DNA of 64,000 nt from Taxillus chinensis (lineage: Eukaryota; Streptophyta; Magnoliopsida; Santalales; Loranthaceae). The notes under the pieces are model-generated. The model had not been told where the DNA came from. It made no database searches and saw nothing but the letters and a program-made list of their open reading frames with translations. This document shows positions 22,876 through 34,954 of this stretch, one piece after another; position 1 is the stretch's first letter, and each line of letters opens with the position of its first letter. The translations under genes were made by a program, and so were the position numbers. The DNA lies in contig CM042090.1 of the NCBI GenBank assembly GCA_023512835.1, positions 19,684,356-19,748,355 of the forward strand, written 5' to 3'.

Positions 22876-25800
22876 ATGGCGGATAAAGGGGAAGGGGGGG
22901 AAGCCGTCTCTCGTGGAAATGAATGGGAAGTTGTGTCACTTACGGCATCAACATATGCTGCTGCTCCTGGTCCACCGAGAGTTTCACTGGAGGATGATAA
23001 TGCTAAGGGTAGCCATGTCGAAGAAGAGGAAGCAGAAACTTCTTATGCAATGTTCTTGTCTAGTCATTTTGTCTTTCCACCGAATGAGCATGAAAACTTG
23101 CCAGTGGAGCCTGTACCTGATAGCATGCATATTCACCAAAAAGATGGTGATGAACTCGTGGTTCCTGATTCAAATGAGGATGAAATGAAATTCGATGGGG
23201 AGGCTGAAGAAGAGTGGGATATTGGAAGATTGGGCGAGCAGCGCGAGTTTCCTGGAATAGTAATTTTTGATGAAAAGGGTAATGAGTTATTGATCCATGA
23301 CAAAGAATGCGGAGAGGGTACAGGTTTTGAAGGGTCAAGTTTTGTTGAGAAAGAGACGAATGTATATGCTGCTGCTCAACATAGTTCTTTCCAGATTAAA
23401 CGATTCGTTGGTGGCTCACCAACATTTGATAGCAAAACATTAATTTCAGATCTAATCGATCCATCTCAGCAGGGTTTAGATTTGGCAGGCAGTCAATCCC
23501 CAAATTCCACAAAAGATGATACCTATGATGGATCTGATCTTCCATGTGAAGCATGGTGGAAGAGGCGAGTGGCTTCCTTGTATGCTCATACAAAAGAGGC
23601 AAACTCATTTTGGTCTATTTGTGTTGCTGCAGCTGTCATGGGCCTTGTAATTATTGGGCAACAGTGGCAACAAGAAAGGTGGCGTGTTCTACATCTCAAA
23701 TGGCAGATAAGCGCTGGCGACACAGTATGTTAATTTTTATTCATCCAGAAAGTACATTTAATTTGCTAGCTTTATGGTTACAGAAATTTATCTTTGTGGT
23801 AGTTGTTGACTATGGCGATAACAATAACTTTACTGTATGTATTTTTCATATTTGAGTCAATATTTATTTGCGGTCAAAATAATTTGTATGAAAAATTCCT
23901 GATCAAAAACAGATTTGTATGATAAACACGGTCTGAAATAGCCTTTCATCATGTTATAGCCTATAGGTACAAGAGCAGGTAGTACTGAGATCCCAAAGTA
24001 TTATATGTTGAATTTTGAAGTATTTTTGTTTTTCTTCTTCTATCTTTTTTATTTTTTCCTACTGGTTGCAAAACAGAAATATGTATGCGATGGCACAGTT
24101 ACCTCTGTAGAATGTAGTAACCCTCTGTACCCAATTTGAGATTTGTCTCTTGGTTAGCCACCAGAGAACTGCAGTCCTTTTTTGTAAAATATTTAGATGC
24201 TAATATAATGCTTCAATCAATAAACCATCTTACCTTGTATCTGTTTTTGAACTAAGCATAGTGGACTAATTCATAACATGCAGAGTATTTTTACACAAAA
24301 TTTGGGCTAAATTGGTTTAAGCATGTGGTTCTGGAGTAGTTAGTTTTTTCTGCAGTGGACCATGAGACACATCCTATTGTGCATCTTGATTCATTTATCT
24401 GAGATCACTTGTATGTGGATAAATTTTATATTAGATGGGGTTGCTAACGTAAATTTTGTGAGTTTCATTAATATATTATTTGGTGACAAATTACTGGGGA
24501 GCTCCTAAATCGACCCTATTTTTGTTTTCTTCCACTCCATTTTATTATTAAGCAACTCAAATGACCTATATATTACTAAGATCAAAATAAATGTCTTCTT
24601 CCACTTCCTTTTTTTTTTTATCAGACAAAAACATCTTCTACTTCCAAAATTCAAAGCCAGAATTTTATTTTCCAACATCTCTTATTCCTTTAGTTTCATT
24701 TTATAATTTATATACAATTTCTCAAAAAACAGAGCAGTACACTATTTTTTTTTGTGCTGAATTAAGCTCCAATTTGCTCCTCGAAAATGAAGCATTTTTA
24801 AAATGATTAAATTTTGCAATGAAAACAGTACATCTTCATGACTGACCTAGTAAAAGAATGTTGTCACGTGATAGACTTGTTCAATATCTTTTTCTTTATT
24901 TACTCATATATAAACGAGATAAATTAATGCTGAATCAAATATGAGATAACTTTTATGAGCATGCCATAAATCTAAATAATGAGTTAATTTATGTAGTTAT
25001 ATGATTGGATGAATGGTTGGCAACTTTAATGAGCTGACTGGTTTGTTGTTTGTATTGTGCTGAATGTTTGGAGATGCTGCACGACTTTTGTCATTTGTGT
25101 GTGGTATAGGGGTGTATATCTGAGGTTCCTTTTGCGAAGGTGAAGATGAATAAGTATAGATGAATCATGGAATGAGTGAGGAATAGATGTCTAGGTAAGG
25201 TATTCAGGTTACAGATTTCATATGGGGTGTGTCAGACATGCTCGTGGAATGCAGTGAGCGTCAAACTTTGAGATGAGTTCTGGGATTTCTGTAGTGCCAT
25301 ATTCTGTTGAGGAAAAACTTTTGTTGGCCTATTAAATTATTTATCTGGAAATGGCTGGTTATTTTGAATGCCTTTAGAATTATGAATTCTCTTATCTAAA
25401 GCAATCTGTTTCACTCTGACTGTGGACTCCATTTTTGTTGGGGATACCGTTTTCAGTTGAGATACCTGGCCAAGGTTGCTGTTTTGCGGTCCATGTTTCA
25501 GAACTTCAATGCAGTATTTATGATAATCATATATAGGGCAAGAAATGATAAATGATTTTTTGAGATATCTGTAATATTTTTGATGTTTTGATTTCAATCT
25601 ATATAAATCCTGTTGTAGCATTATGCATAGTTGTCCTGGGAGATTAATGGAATGGAAATGTGCAATCATCCACTTTCTGAGTGAACATTTTATTTATGGA
25701 CCTTAGATTCTTTGAGTGCATCCCGGATGATGACAAAATTTGTTGCAATACGATTGTTTTTTAAAATCCTGCAAGTGTTAAATTAATAAAATTTTCAGTT

Positions 25801-26197
25801 TGTGGTGTTTAGATATTTAATCTTTATATCCTTTTATTTTTGATTGCTACCTCATTTGATCTTTTACAGTTGATTTTATCATTGACATTATTTGTTGTTG
25901 CTGTGGAGATCTTGCATATTGTACAGAGTGACATACATAATCTAGTGTAATACTGATATTTAATACTTCATAATTTACATGCTTCATGCAGCATCTATTC
26001 GATTCTTTAGTTCAACATATTTCGGGTATAAGTGCTATTTATTTCTTTTCTGTTCAATAAAATTGACGATCTGTTCCTCTCCATATCGACAGAAGATAGG
26101 AAGGATGCTGAGTCCATTAACCCGACTTAAAGATGCATTAGTGGGTGGCCACAGGAGTGGTTCTTACATCGGGAACAGTGGCTCAGGGGATCGTTAA
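22876..26197 (+). CDS. ATG8-interacting protein, ATI1/ATI2-like
   Basis: Plant-specific autophagy receptor-type protein that binds ATG8 and, in Arabidopsis, marks ER- and plastid-associated bodies delivered to the vacuole. Two coding exons, 22876-23724 and 26093-26197, give 317 residues. The N-terminus has NEWEVVSLT, the family signature containing a W-x-x-V ATG8-interacting motif (Trp17-Val20), followed by YAAAPGP. The middle is acidic and low-complexity with ETSYAMFLSSHFVFPP and a second possible motif EEWDI. The C-terminal part has AWWKRRVASLYAHTKEANSFW and one membrane span (about 245-261), then a positively charged tail encoded mostly by exon 2 (KIGRMLSPLTRLKDALVGG). The start chosen is MADKG; an upstream in-frame Met at 22858 falls inside the inferred 5' UTR intron. 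The single coding intron is 2.4 kb. Confidence 0.9.
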
Positions 26198-29100
26198 TAT
26201 GATGGCAATGATGAAAGACATGTAGAGAGAGAGAGAGAGAGAGAGAGAGGCAGTGTGATAGTTTGCTGGAGAATGTGAATCGCCTACTTTAATTTCCTAA
26301 GCTAACTCTTCAATTAAGGCCACATAAATATTTGTTTGCATATACTGTTTATTCTTACTTGGTGTGGGTCGATTCTTGTTGGTTAGTGGGCTGGTCATTA
26401 CTTCCCTAGTGCTGTATGGAAGGGCTTACAGAATCAGACTACATATTCTTCACTGGTTTGGTAAGCTCTATCATACAGTCATATCTATCATTCTTTTTCT
26501 TTTCTTTTTTATTGAAAATATGAAATTATTCTAAGCCTCTTGGAGGGCTATGTTGGCAAATGCTGATAGAGTGCTGAAGGAAGGACATATACGGATCTTA
26601 AGCAAAAATATTCACATTTGCTACAACTTGATACTTCTTTCTTGTATGCATTTGGGATATGGGGCTTATGGGCAATCACAACCGGCTTCACAAAAATTAT
26701 AAAATTGCTAAAGCGTTAAAAAGAGTCCAAAAAACCAACTCAACAAGTCTGCAGTAAAATTGACAATTTATTGAGGCATGTTGGCTCAATAAATAATCCT
26801 TCTCTCTCTTCTCTCTCCTTGGCATTTGTATTGAGTTGAGACCGTCAGGGTGAGACTTGAGCTTGAGAGAGATGGACCACTACGGCTCGTTGGTCTCACC
26901 TGATCGTCATTGGTGGCCAAGCTTTTGATCCCGCGTGGATCGATGCCTCCTCTAACCAACCCTTGGGTGTAGGGTCGTTGTAGTGGATCGTTTTGAACTG
27001 GACTTCGGAGCTGCTAGCTTGCACTCAAACCCTGAATGTAGCTCTCGAAAAAGGAGACGGGATCAGAGATATATTCGGGTCCTCGGATCAGGATTGGGAC
27101 CAGTTTTGGTTTGAGGTTGTTGAGATTGGGGGGCGTGGCAAGACAGTGGAAACCACCGAGGCAGATGGGACGGAGAGGCTCGCCCGACGAGGACGTTGTA
27201 GAGACCGTGCGATCATATTTGCGTCGGTGGCGTTGCCGCTTCCGGCGAAAGACGTACATCGGCTTTTGGTTTTCGCTGCTGTAATATTTTGATTAAAATA
27301 GTTAAAAAAAACTCAATTTTTTTTTATGTTTTATTAAAATAATTTTAAAAAAAATAATTCAATTTTAAAAAATAATATTTTTAAAACATAATTTCTCTCC
27401 TTAAATTATAATTCGAATTCTAAAAATTAAAACAAAATACAAAAAACTAAAATTCGTTAAATTGTGATATTGTTGCTCTATTATCTCTGAGCACTCTCAC
27501 ATCATCCTTGAGAGGTAGCGGAGAAGGCTCAAGTAACATTTGGAAGCTGTAGAATTGGTTCAGAAGTCATGCCCCCACCAAACATATTCACGAGGATAGT
27601 TGTCTGTCGGAACAGAACTGAGTTCTTTAAAAGCTGCTGCATGCAGTGCTGCTTCTTTCCTAGCCCTGGCACTATGGCAGACTGTGTAAGGCAAGTTACA
27701 AGCGTTGGCGGCTAATGTTTCTATAGCACATATATTACATATATCATCATGTATGTTCAAGCAAGATCGTGATTAGTTAATATGGAAAATGGAAACCATT
27801 ATTGGGAGGCTGGAACCTAATCAAGGGTAGAAATAAGAGGATTCATGGGCTTCATGTATAATTTGAAAAGCAAGTCTAATGTGAGTAGTCAATTAACCTT
27901 GAATTATCTGAAAAGAAATTATTATACCCGAAGATCTTTAACGTATAGAGGTGAAATAAATATCTGTTTTACTTGTTAGCCTAGAATTGCACAAAGAAAA
28001 TAAAATTACCATTGATATACTAGCTGGCTAACTCGGTAAAAATTATGTGCTTGTGTGGGAAGAAGCAGAGTTTTTGAAATGTAAAGTTGACCTACTATAA
28101 TTCAGTGAGGTTGAAATCAAAGCAACTTTGCTGACAAGATATTAACCATGATGACAAAAAACTCAACCTCATTCAAGATCATTAGATTCATCGTCTTGTG
28201 AACTGACAAATGCTTTCTCCTTTAATGTATTTGTATTCAGGTGGACGGAGACAAGTTTTCCTGCACTCCAAAGCTCATGAGTAAAGGCTTGATTCATCAC
28301 TGTACCAGACCACAAAGTTTGACAAAACTAGATACTACTCATAATCTTATATGGGCTCCTGAAAAACCATTGCCAAATCACTAAAATGAGCTTCCAAATT
28401 TGGTTGCACGCATGCCCATAGTGGGGCTAAGGTGTGCATTAATAAATTTAAGCGCTACATACATGCACGCAAAAAAATTATAGAAAGGAGCTCGATACAT
28501 GCATTTGAGATGATGACGGTTTGATATTGGACAAACGGTTTATATTGTAATTTTATTTAATTGTAACGGATATAATAATATTTATTATATTATATAAACG
28601 GTTAAATAAAATTATGATTTAAATCGTTTAATATATCAAAATCAAACAATCTGTAGTTAAGTTCATTTAATAATATTTATAAAAAAACTTAACATTAGTT
28701 AATAAATGTTTTAATTAAGGATAATTTGAGAATTTGAAGTCATATAAAGAATTAAATTGTTATTTATAGACATGCATAAAGGTGTGTTTGGTTTTTTAAA
28801 AAAATCTTGTTAGTTATCTTAATGACTCATACTTTTAGGTAATTTACTGTTACGGCACCTGAAACTTATCTCACTCGATACCTAAACTTCCATTTGTCGG
28901 CTACTTATTAGACTTCAACTTCTTCCTTCATACCTACCGTCATAGTCATTAGTCATGACGACTCACCCAAAATTGATTAGCGTTTTTGTGTTTTTTAAAG
29001 ACATTGAAATTACACGTGTTCGTGATTCATTTTTATAGGGGTACGATCGTCTTTCCACATAGGAGACCTAAGTCAAAACCAAATCTTGTCGTTTCTTAAC

Positions 29101-29260
29101 ATCTTCCCAAACCAGCTTCAGTGTGTGTTTGTGTGTGTGTTCGTCGTCGTCCTCGTCTTCATCCGTCTCTCTGGAACTCTTTCCTGTTTTTGTTCGTTTT
29201 CTCTGGTCTTTGTGTGAACTTCTTTATCTTCATCGTATTTTCTTGTGTTGGTATTTGTAG
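26198..29260. other. Intergenic; GA repeat, unassigned block, fold-back element
   Basis: Begins with the ATI-like 3' UTR, including a GA microsatellite (about 26227-26250). A more GC-rich block at 26.85-27.29 kb has open frames on both strands with no recognisable domain. 27.3-28.8 kb is AT-rich. A fold-back element is listed separately. 28.85-29.26 kb appears to lead into the GRF-finger relic and ends with GT and CGT repeats. Confidence 0.45.
28511..28652. mobile_element. Short AT-rich fold-back element
   Basis: The left arm (about 28511-28569, with AACGGTTTATATTGTAATTT) is inverted in the right arm (about 28595-28652), whose complement reads AACGATTTAAATCATAATTT. The centre is an AT-only stretch. 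No coding capacity; ends approximate. Confidence 0.5.
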
Positions 29261-29688
29261 GCTATCTGTAATTGCGGTCTGGTAGCTCGATGATAGACGT
29301 CGTCTTCGACTGACAGTAACCCAGAACGGAGGTTCTATAGTTTCCATGAATATGGGGTATGTTGTCTCTTTTTGAACTCTGTAAGAATTTCATAATTTGA
29401 CATCTTGATATATAGATGTTGGTTCTAAATTATTGGGTAAATTTTATAGAACCATCATAACTGCTGTTTCTTTTCCTGGTACAGTGATGATATCAAGTCT
29501 GGTTGCACCAAGAGGATTACTACTGCTGCACCTCTAAGAAAATCTTCAATGCTAGAGGGAAAATTGAGAAAATCCAGACTTTTCAAATTTTGTTTATCTG
29601 CATGCCATGTTGTAGCAGTGTTGTACGTTCTTCTTCATATATACGATGTAATGTAAGGCAACGAATGTTACATGGGAAGGAGTTTTGA
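29261..29688 (+). pseudogene. Decayed GRF-type zinc-finger gene
   Basis: Frame from 29261 reads AICNCGLVAR, two stops (TGATAG, 29291-29296), then TSSSTDSNPERRFYSFHEYG to a good donor GGG|GTATGT (29357). This matches the plant GRF zinc finger pattern C-x-C-G...NP-x-R-R-F-Y, but the third zinc Cys after RFY is replaced by Phe. A plausible next exon follows acceptor TACAG (29484) and contains KLRKSRLFKF and a hydrophobic stretch before a stop near 29655. Such C-terminal hydrophobic tails occur in small GRF proteins, but the frame relation is uncertain. Stops and the lost ligand indicate a non-functional copy. Confidence 0.45.
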
Positions 29689-32243
29689 TCCAAGCTGTTC
29701 AATTGAAGCAATGAGGGTGGGGGTGAATGGCCACTTCATTCGGTGTAAGTGTAACTGATGACAATGTTGTAATGTCACGAGGATTATTGGTTTTGGAATA
29801 TTGTTGTCATTCTATAGAACGTGACTTCTTTAGGTCATTCTATAATGTGGTCTTCAAACCCACTGCCCACACCAAAATAACAAAAACCAGGTAGCCCCAC
29901 ACAAATTAAACAACATTAAACAACTAAATTTTACAGGCAATGCATGAAAATAATCGGAAAAAGCTTTAAAATAATATTGTATAAAATAAGACTCGATCAA
30001 GCACAACACAACATATAGTCATACACGCCACCCGCGCGGTTCACATAAAATCTAAACACTTGGGTTTACAATATAAATTATTATAATACAAAACAGACAA
30101 AAGGATCACACCCCTTCACCAATATGGTACTGACAAAACGGCCACGACACCATGACAGGGTTGGGCAGTGGCTGAGAAGCATTAATTGTCTAACAGCTGG
30201 GGCCTCAGGCCTGGGTGAGTGAGCTTTGGGATACTGTTCTCGCTCCTAATTGGGGATTCCCAGGAGGCATGCCATGGATGACTGTTATGTTGGAGGTCTG
30301 TTCTGCGTTGTTCAAACTCTGTGGTCTTGTCAGCCTACAGTTTTTGTGGTACAATTGCCTTCATCTTTCTTGGTGAAGTTGAAACTAGATGTGGTGGTAA
30401 AAGCATACCCCTTTCCACGGATGTGGTTGGGTGTTGGTCAACCCTAGGTTATTGTCTTGCACTGGCGCACCTCACCTTTTGTCATTGTTACGATATATGT
30501 AGTATTTATGGGTTCACTATCAGGCCCATTACTCTCCTTATCCTGCAAACGGTTTTCTCAATAATGAAAATCAGTGGTAGCAATTGTAAGCCATGAGTCA
30601 TAAAATGGTATAAAAGTGTAGAATTTACCTTCCCATAGAACTGTTTTTATGCCCTTTCTGCCCACACACAGTACAGGTCAAGGTTACACCTCTCCTACCA
30701 ATCAATGAATGGTTTGAGTTTTGTATCTCCTCATTTTGTGGCCTTCTCTTCTACTATATATATTGCAGATCCCTTGCAACTAAAGGCTTACGAGGGCTTT
30801 CACTGGAGGCAACTCACATGGTGGCCACACCAATGAGCCACTGATAGGGTTAATCATATGGTCATATATATATATATAAAGGTAAGTTGATACAAGGTAC
30901 TCGCTCCTTTTGTTTTGACGCTGGAATGCAATGCATGCCATATATAACATGAGAGCGTGGCATTCCAGTCAAATCCCACCTACGGCAGGCATAAGTTCTT
31001 CCATCCACATTTACAACGAATTACTAGCCCTTGGGAGAGAGGACTGGTGTATGATTAAAAATTCATAATCCAAAACCAGCTCATAAGCATACCTGATTCC
31101 TATGATTGATCTTCCAACCCTTCACAAACTTAATCCTTGAGGCTATCAACCCAGAAGAGGATGTAAGCCTCTCATATGTTTTCTGTTAATGGGATGCACG
31201 TCTATGCGGTGAGACTTGGAGATCTGATGATCACAATATGTAAATAAAAGTTCATTTTAATTAACAAAACGTTTAAGTTCAATACATTAGTATTTATATT
31301 TTTATTAAATATATTTAAGTTTAATAAATCTTAAATACTATTAATTTACTTTGAATTAAACTTATTAAAAATATGATGGTACAATAATTATTAAAATACT
31401 AGAGAGACGGATGAAGACGAGTACGACGCGCACGCACCCCAATCTGGTTTGGGAGGGGAAGACGAAGTGAAAAGACTATCGTACCCTTCTAAAAATGAAC
31501 CGCGAACACACACAATAAACGGACAACACACCAACGTTTTTTTGTTTTTTGTTTTTTTGGTCTTTTTCACACAACCAATAACCAATTTTGGGTGTAACAT
31601 ATCCGTCATGGTCGGCAGATATTGACGAGAAATCAATGTCGAAGTCTAGTTGATATTTAAAAAAAAAAGATATATTTGTTAACTCGTTGTACTTTTGCAA
31701 TAATTTTGTTAACTTTTTTACGAAGTAATCATAAACATGAGGTATGTTTGTGCCGGTAGCTAAAGCTTAAACACGGGTCTACGCCGAACAGAACATATAT
31801 AGGCTCATTTTGGTTAAGTGTCCTCCGAATCCAAGTGCCATGGGGTGGCCGCTTGTTGCAGCGCGTGGGCGCTGAGTCCTAGACTACTAGCGCTGTATTT
31901 GTGTATAATTAAATGCTGACATTTTCCCATGGGGAGCCGTGGTGGGTACACACTATTTGGCAGCAGTCAACGCCTGAGCTTCTTGATGATTGCTGCTTTT
32001 GGATTGTGGGAGGTATGCACGGTGCTCGTTGGTTAAGGGAATTCCGTAGCTGTGTGAGGATATGCACGCGTTATTGGATTTTACAAAACAGATATATAGA
32101 TACACACACACACACACACACACTCTCCTCTCCCTTCGTACGTACATACGTAATTTAAGATACAGTAGTAGTAGCCTAGTAGGAAATTAATTACAGTGCT
32201 AGCTGCATTGCACGCGTACACGTACGCCGTCTTACGTACATCT

Positions 32244-32281
<38 letters not shown>

Positions 32282-33065
32282 AATGTGGGAATTTGTAGGT
32301 GGTGGGTGGCTCACCCAACTACGACCGGCCAACCCGACCCTCTGGAGACGAGATATCGATGAACCCCTGTTTTCATTTATAGTTTGAAACAATCAAATAA
32401 TTGAATATATATATATAAATGTGCGCAAATTAATTAATGCATGATGAGAATAGAAGTGGGAAAATGGATAGTGATGAAGTCAATTGGTTGCAATAGGATG
32501 AGTTAACAAAAGCAGGCAGGGAATTCATACTCATGTTGGAGGCTATTAATTAGCTCATCACCCCGACCCCAAAACCCTCCCCTCTTCCTGCTAATTAACT
32601 CTAATCCCACGCAGTCCCTTCCTTCCAAAATGGCTCCTCTCAACCAATCTCATTTACTGCCCCGCATTGAATGCCAGACCCCCCAAAATTAAGGACCACG
32701 CCCCCTTTTTCAAGTGGAAGTAGGTGGAGAGAGAGAGAGGGAGAGGGAGAGAACAGTGTGTGTGTGTGTGTGTGTGTGTCTGGTTTTGGACAAGTGTAAT
32801 GTGGAATCCAGATGATAGAGAAGAGAAAAAGCTGTTTTCCAGATCGAGGTCTTGAGGTAAAAGTTTCAACGGCTTCTGTGTGCATTAATGGCCGCTGCGC
32901 TTCTCTCTTCCTTTTAATGGGTAGACGGCATTGCATGTGAGAGAGAGAATAAAAGGAGAGAGAGAGAGAGAGAGAGAGAAGTTTCACACACACCGGTCCT
33001 GGCTGGCGCTGGCCTTATTAATAACCGCTTGCTGTAATATTCAACACCTATGACAGATACAGACC
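29689..33065. other. Intergenic and CYP86A upstream region; microsatellite-rich
   Basis: No gene is supported. 30.13-30.60 kb is GC-balanced with short open frames but no domain; a non-coding transcript is possible. 31.2-31.8 kb is AT-rich. From 32.1 kb on, the CYP86A upstream region has CA (32102-32122), TA (32246-32276), TG (32756-32779) and GA (32956-32979) runs. Confidence 0.45.
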
Positions 33066-33072
33066 TATAAAT
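33066..33072 (+). promoter_or_regulatory. Candidate TATA box of the CYP86A gene
   Basis: TATAAAT about 235 bases upstream of the start codon, followed after ~20 bases by a C/T-rich stretch suitable for initiation. Position and sequence are plausible; start site not known. Confidence 0.4.
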
Positions 33073-33301
33073 GTATAACTCCCCCTCTTCTCTTCTCTCG
33101 TACGCTCCACACTTGCCCTTCAAATTAGTCACAAACACACACGCACTCACTGACATACATATATACGTGATCCTCCGCCATTGCTGTTCATCGTCGTCAA
33201 TCAGATCCATCCAAGGACAAGCTAGCTAGGCAAGGCTTACTCAATTCGGGGAATACGTACTAAAAGAAAAAGAAAAGAAGGAAAAAGCTAGCTAGCTAGG
33301 C

Positions 33302-34954
33302 ATGGAAGCGTACGCTGCTCTGCTGGTGCTGTCGGCCGTCACGGCCTATCTGCTGTGGTTCACCTTCATCTCCCGTTCCCTCAGGGGGCCACGTGTGTGG
33401 CCACTACTGGGCAGCCTCCCTGGGCTCATCCAGAACTGCGACCGCATGCACGAGTGGATCGCCGACAACCTCCGAGCGTGCGGCGGCACATACCAGACCT
33501 GCATCTGCGCCGTCCCTTTCCTCGCCCGCCGCCAGGGCCTCGTCACCGTCACCTGCGACCCCAGGAACCTGGAGCACATCCTCAAGACCCGCTTCGACAA
33601 CTACCCCAAGGGCCCCACGTGGCAAGCCGTCTTCCACGACCTCCTCGGCGACGGCATCTTCAACACCGACGGCGACACCTGGCTTTTCCAGCGCAAGACC
33701 GCCGCGCTGGAGTTCACCACCCGCACCCTCCGCCAGGCCATGGCTCGCTGGGTCAACCGCGCCATCGAGCACCGCCTCTGCCCCATCCTCCACACGGCTC
33801 AGCTCCGAGCCGACCCGGTCGACCTCCAGGACATCATGCTCCGAATCACATTTGACAACATCTGCGGCCTCGCCTTCGGGAAGGACCCCCACACCCTCGC
33901 CCCGGGCCTCCCCGAGAACGGCTTCGCTACGGCTTTCGACCGCGCCACCGAAGCCACCCTTCAGCGCTTCATCCTCCCCGAGTTCTTGTGGAAGCTGAAG
34001 AGGGCCCTCCGGCTCGGCTTGGAGGTCAGCTTGAGCCGGAGCCTCAGCCACGTGGACGAGTACCTGTCGCGCGTGATCGACGCGCGCAAGGTTGAGCTGC
34101 TGGAACAACAACAGCAGCACGACGACCTGCTGTCCAGGTTCATGAAGAAAAAAGAGTCCTCCTACTCCGACAAGTTCCTCCAACACGTGGCACTCAATTT
34201 CATCCTAGCAGGACGCGACACGTCATCCGTCGCGCTCTGTTGGTTCTTCTGGCTGGTGATGCAGAACCCACGCGTGGAGGACAAGATTGTCAAAGAAATA
34301 TGCACCGTCCTGATGGAGACGCGTGGCGCCGACGTGGCGAGGTGGGTCGACCAACCCTTAGGCTTTGAGGAGGTCGACCGCCTGGTCTACCTCAAGGCTG
34401 CGCTGTCGGAGACTCTCCGGCTGTACCCGTCGGTGCCGGAGGACTCGAAGCACGTGGTGGCCGACGACGTTTTACCCGACGGTACCTTCGTACCGGCGGG
34501 ATCGGCGGTCACGTACTCGATATATTCGACGGGGCGTTCCAAGGAGGCGTGGGGGGAGGACTGCTTGGAGTTCCGGCCCGAGCGGTGGCTCAACGAGTCG
34601 GGCGACCGGTTCGCATCCTACGACTCCTTCCGGTTCGTGGCTTTCAACGCCGGCCCCAGGATCTGCCTGGGGAAGGACCTGGCGTTCCTGCAGATGAAAT
34701 CCATCGCCGCGGCGGTACTGCTGCGCCACCGCCTGGACATCGCCGCCGGCCACCGGGTGGAGCAGAAGATGTCTCTCACGCTGTTCATGAAGGACGGGCT
34801 CAAGGTGGACGTTCGACGGAGGGATTTGACGGCAGTCGCCGCCGGCATTAGGGAGGAGGCGGCAGCGGAGCCTCATCAGCACGGCAAATGCAACGGCGTT
34901 TGTAACCCCGCGGGTGTCGGCATGGCGGTGGAGATGGTGGTCGGGGTGGCGTAA
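33302..34954 (+). CDS. Cytochrome P450 CYP86A, fatty-acid omega-hydroxylase
   Basis: ER-anchored P450 of the CYP86A subfamily, which hydroxylates the terminal carbon of long-chain fatty acids for cutin and suberin. Single exon, 550 residues. The N-terminal hydrophobic anchor is ~1-30, followed by the basic/proline hinge [15 protein letters not shown]. The oxygen-binding I-helix is AGRDTSS (303-309), the ExxR motif is ETLR (370-373), then FRPERW, and the heme loop is [10 protein letters not shown] with ligand Cys455. FDNYPKGP and [17 protein letters not shown] are CYP86 landmarks. The C-terminal ~25 residues are variable and Ala/Gly/His-rich. Coding DNA is strikingly GC-rich, especially at third positions, unlike neighbouring genes, and so has long shadow frames. 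Closest relatives are probably CYP86A7/A8-type; exact number not assignable by eye. Confidence 0.93.
   Translation: MEAYAALLVLSAVTAYLLWFTFISRSLRGPRVWPLLGSLPGLIQNCDRMHEWIADNLRACGGTYQTCICAVPFLARRQGLVTVTCDPRNLEHILKTRFDNYPKGPTWQAVFHDLLGDGIFNTDGDTWLFQRKTAALEFTTRTLRQAMARWVNRAIEHRLCPILHTAQLRADPVDLQDIMLRITFDNICGLAFGKDPHTLAPGLPENGFATAFDRATEATLQRFILPEFLWKLKRALRLGLEVSLSRSLSHVDEYLSRVIDARKVELLEQQQQHDDLLSRFMKKKESSYSDKFLQHVALNFILAGRDTSSVALCWFFWLVMQNPRVEDKIVKEICTVLMETRGADVARWVDQPLGFEEVDRLVYLKAALSETLRLYPSVPEDSKHVVADDVLPDGTFVPAGSAVTYSIYSTGRSKEAWGEDCLEFRPERWLNESGDRFASYDSFRFVAFNAGPRICLGKDLAFLQMKSIAAAVLLRHRLDIAAGHRVEQKMSLTLFMKDGLKVDVRRRDLTAVAAGIREEAAAEPHQHGKCNGVCNPAGVGMAVEMVVGVA

Noticed and set aside
30250..30596. 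Overlapping 65- and 91-codon plus-strand frames
   Set aside because: Not in a recognisable family, two frames overlap, and no splice or start context supports either.
32081..32993. Frames of Cys-Val, Ile-Tyr, Thr-His and Ser-Leu repeats
   Set aside because: Translations of the CA, TA, TG and GA microsatellites upstream of CYP86A.
33393..33998. 201-codon plus-strand frame inside CYP86A
   Set aside because: Low-complexity Ser/Pro/Thr/Arg frame in the wrong phase of the P450 gene.
33404..34186. 260-codon minus-strand frame opposite CYP86A
   Set aside because: A by-product of very high third-position GC in the sense gene; its sequence is Val/Glu/Gly-rich with no domain, and the sense frame has every P450 motif.
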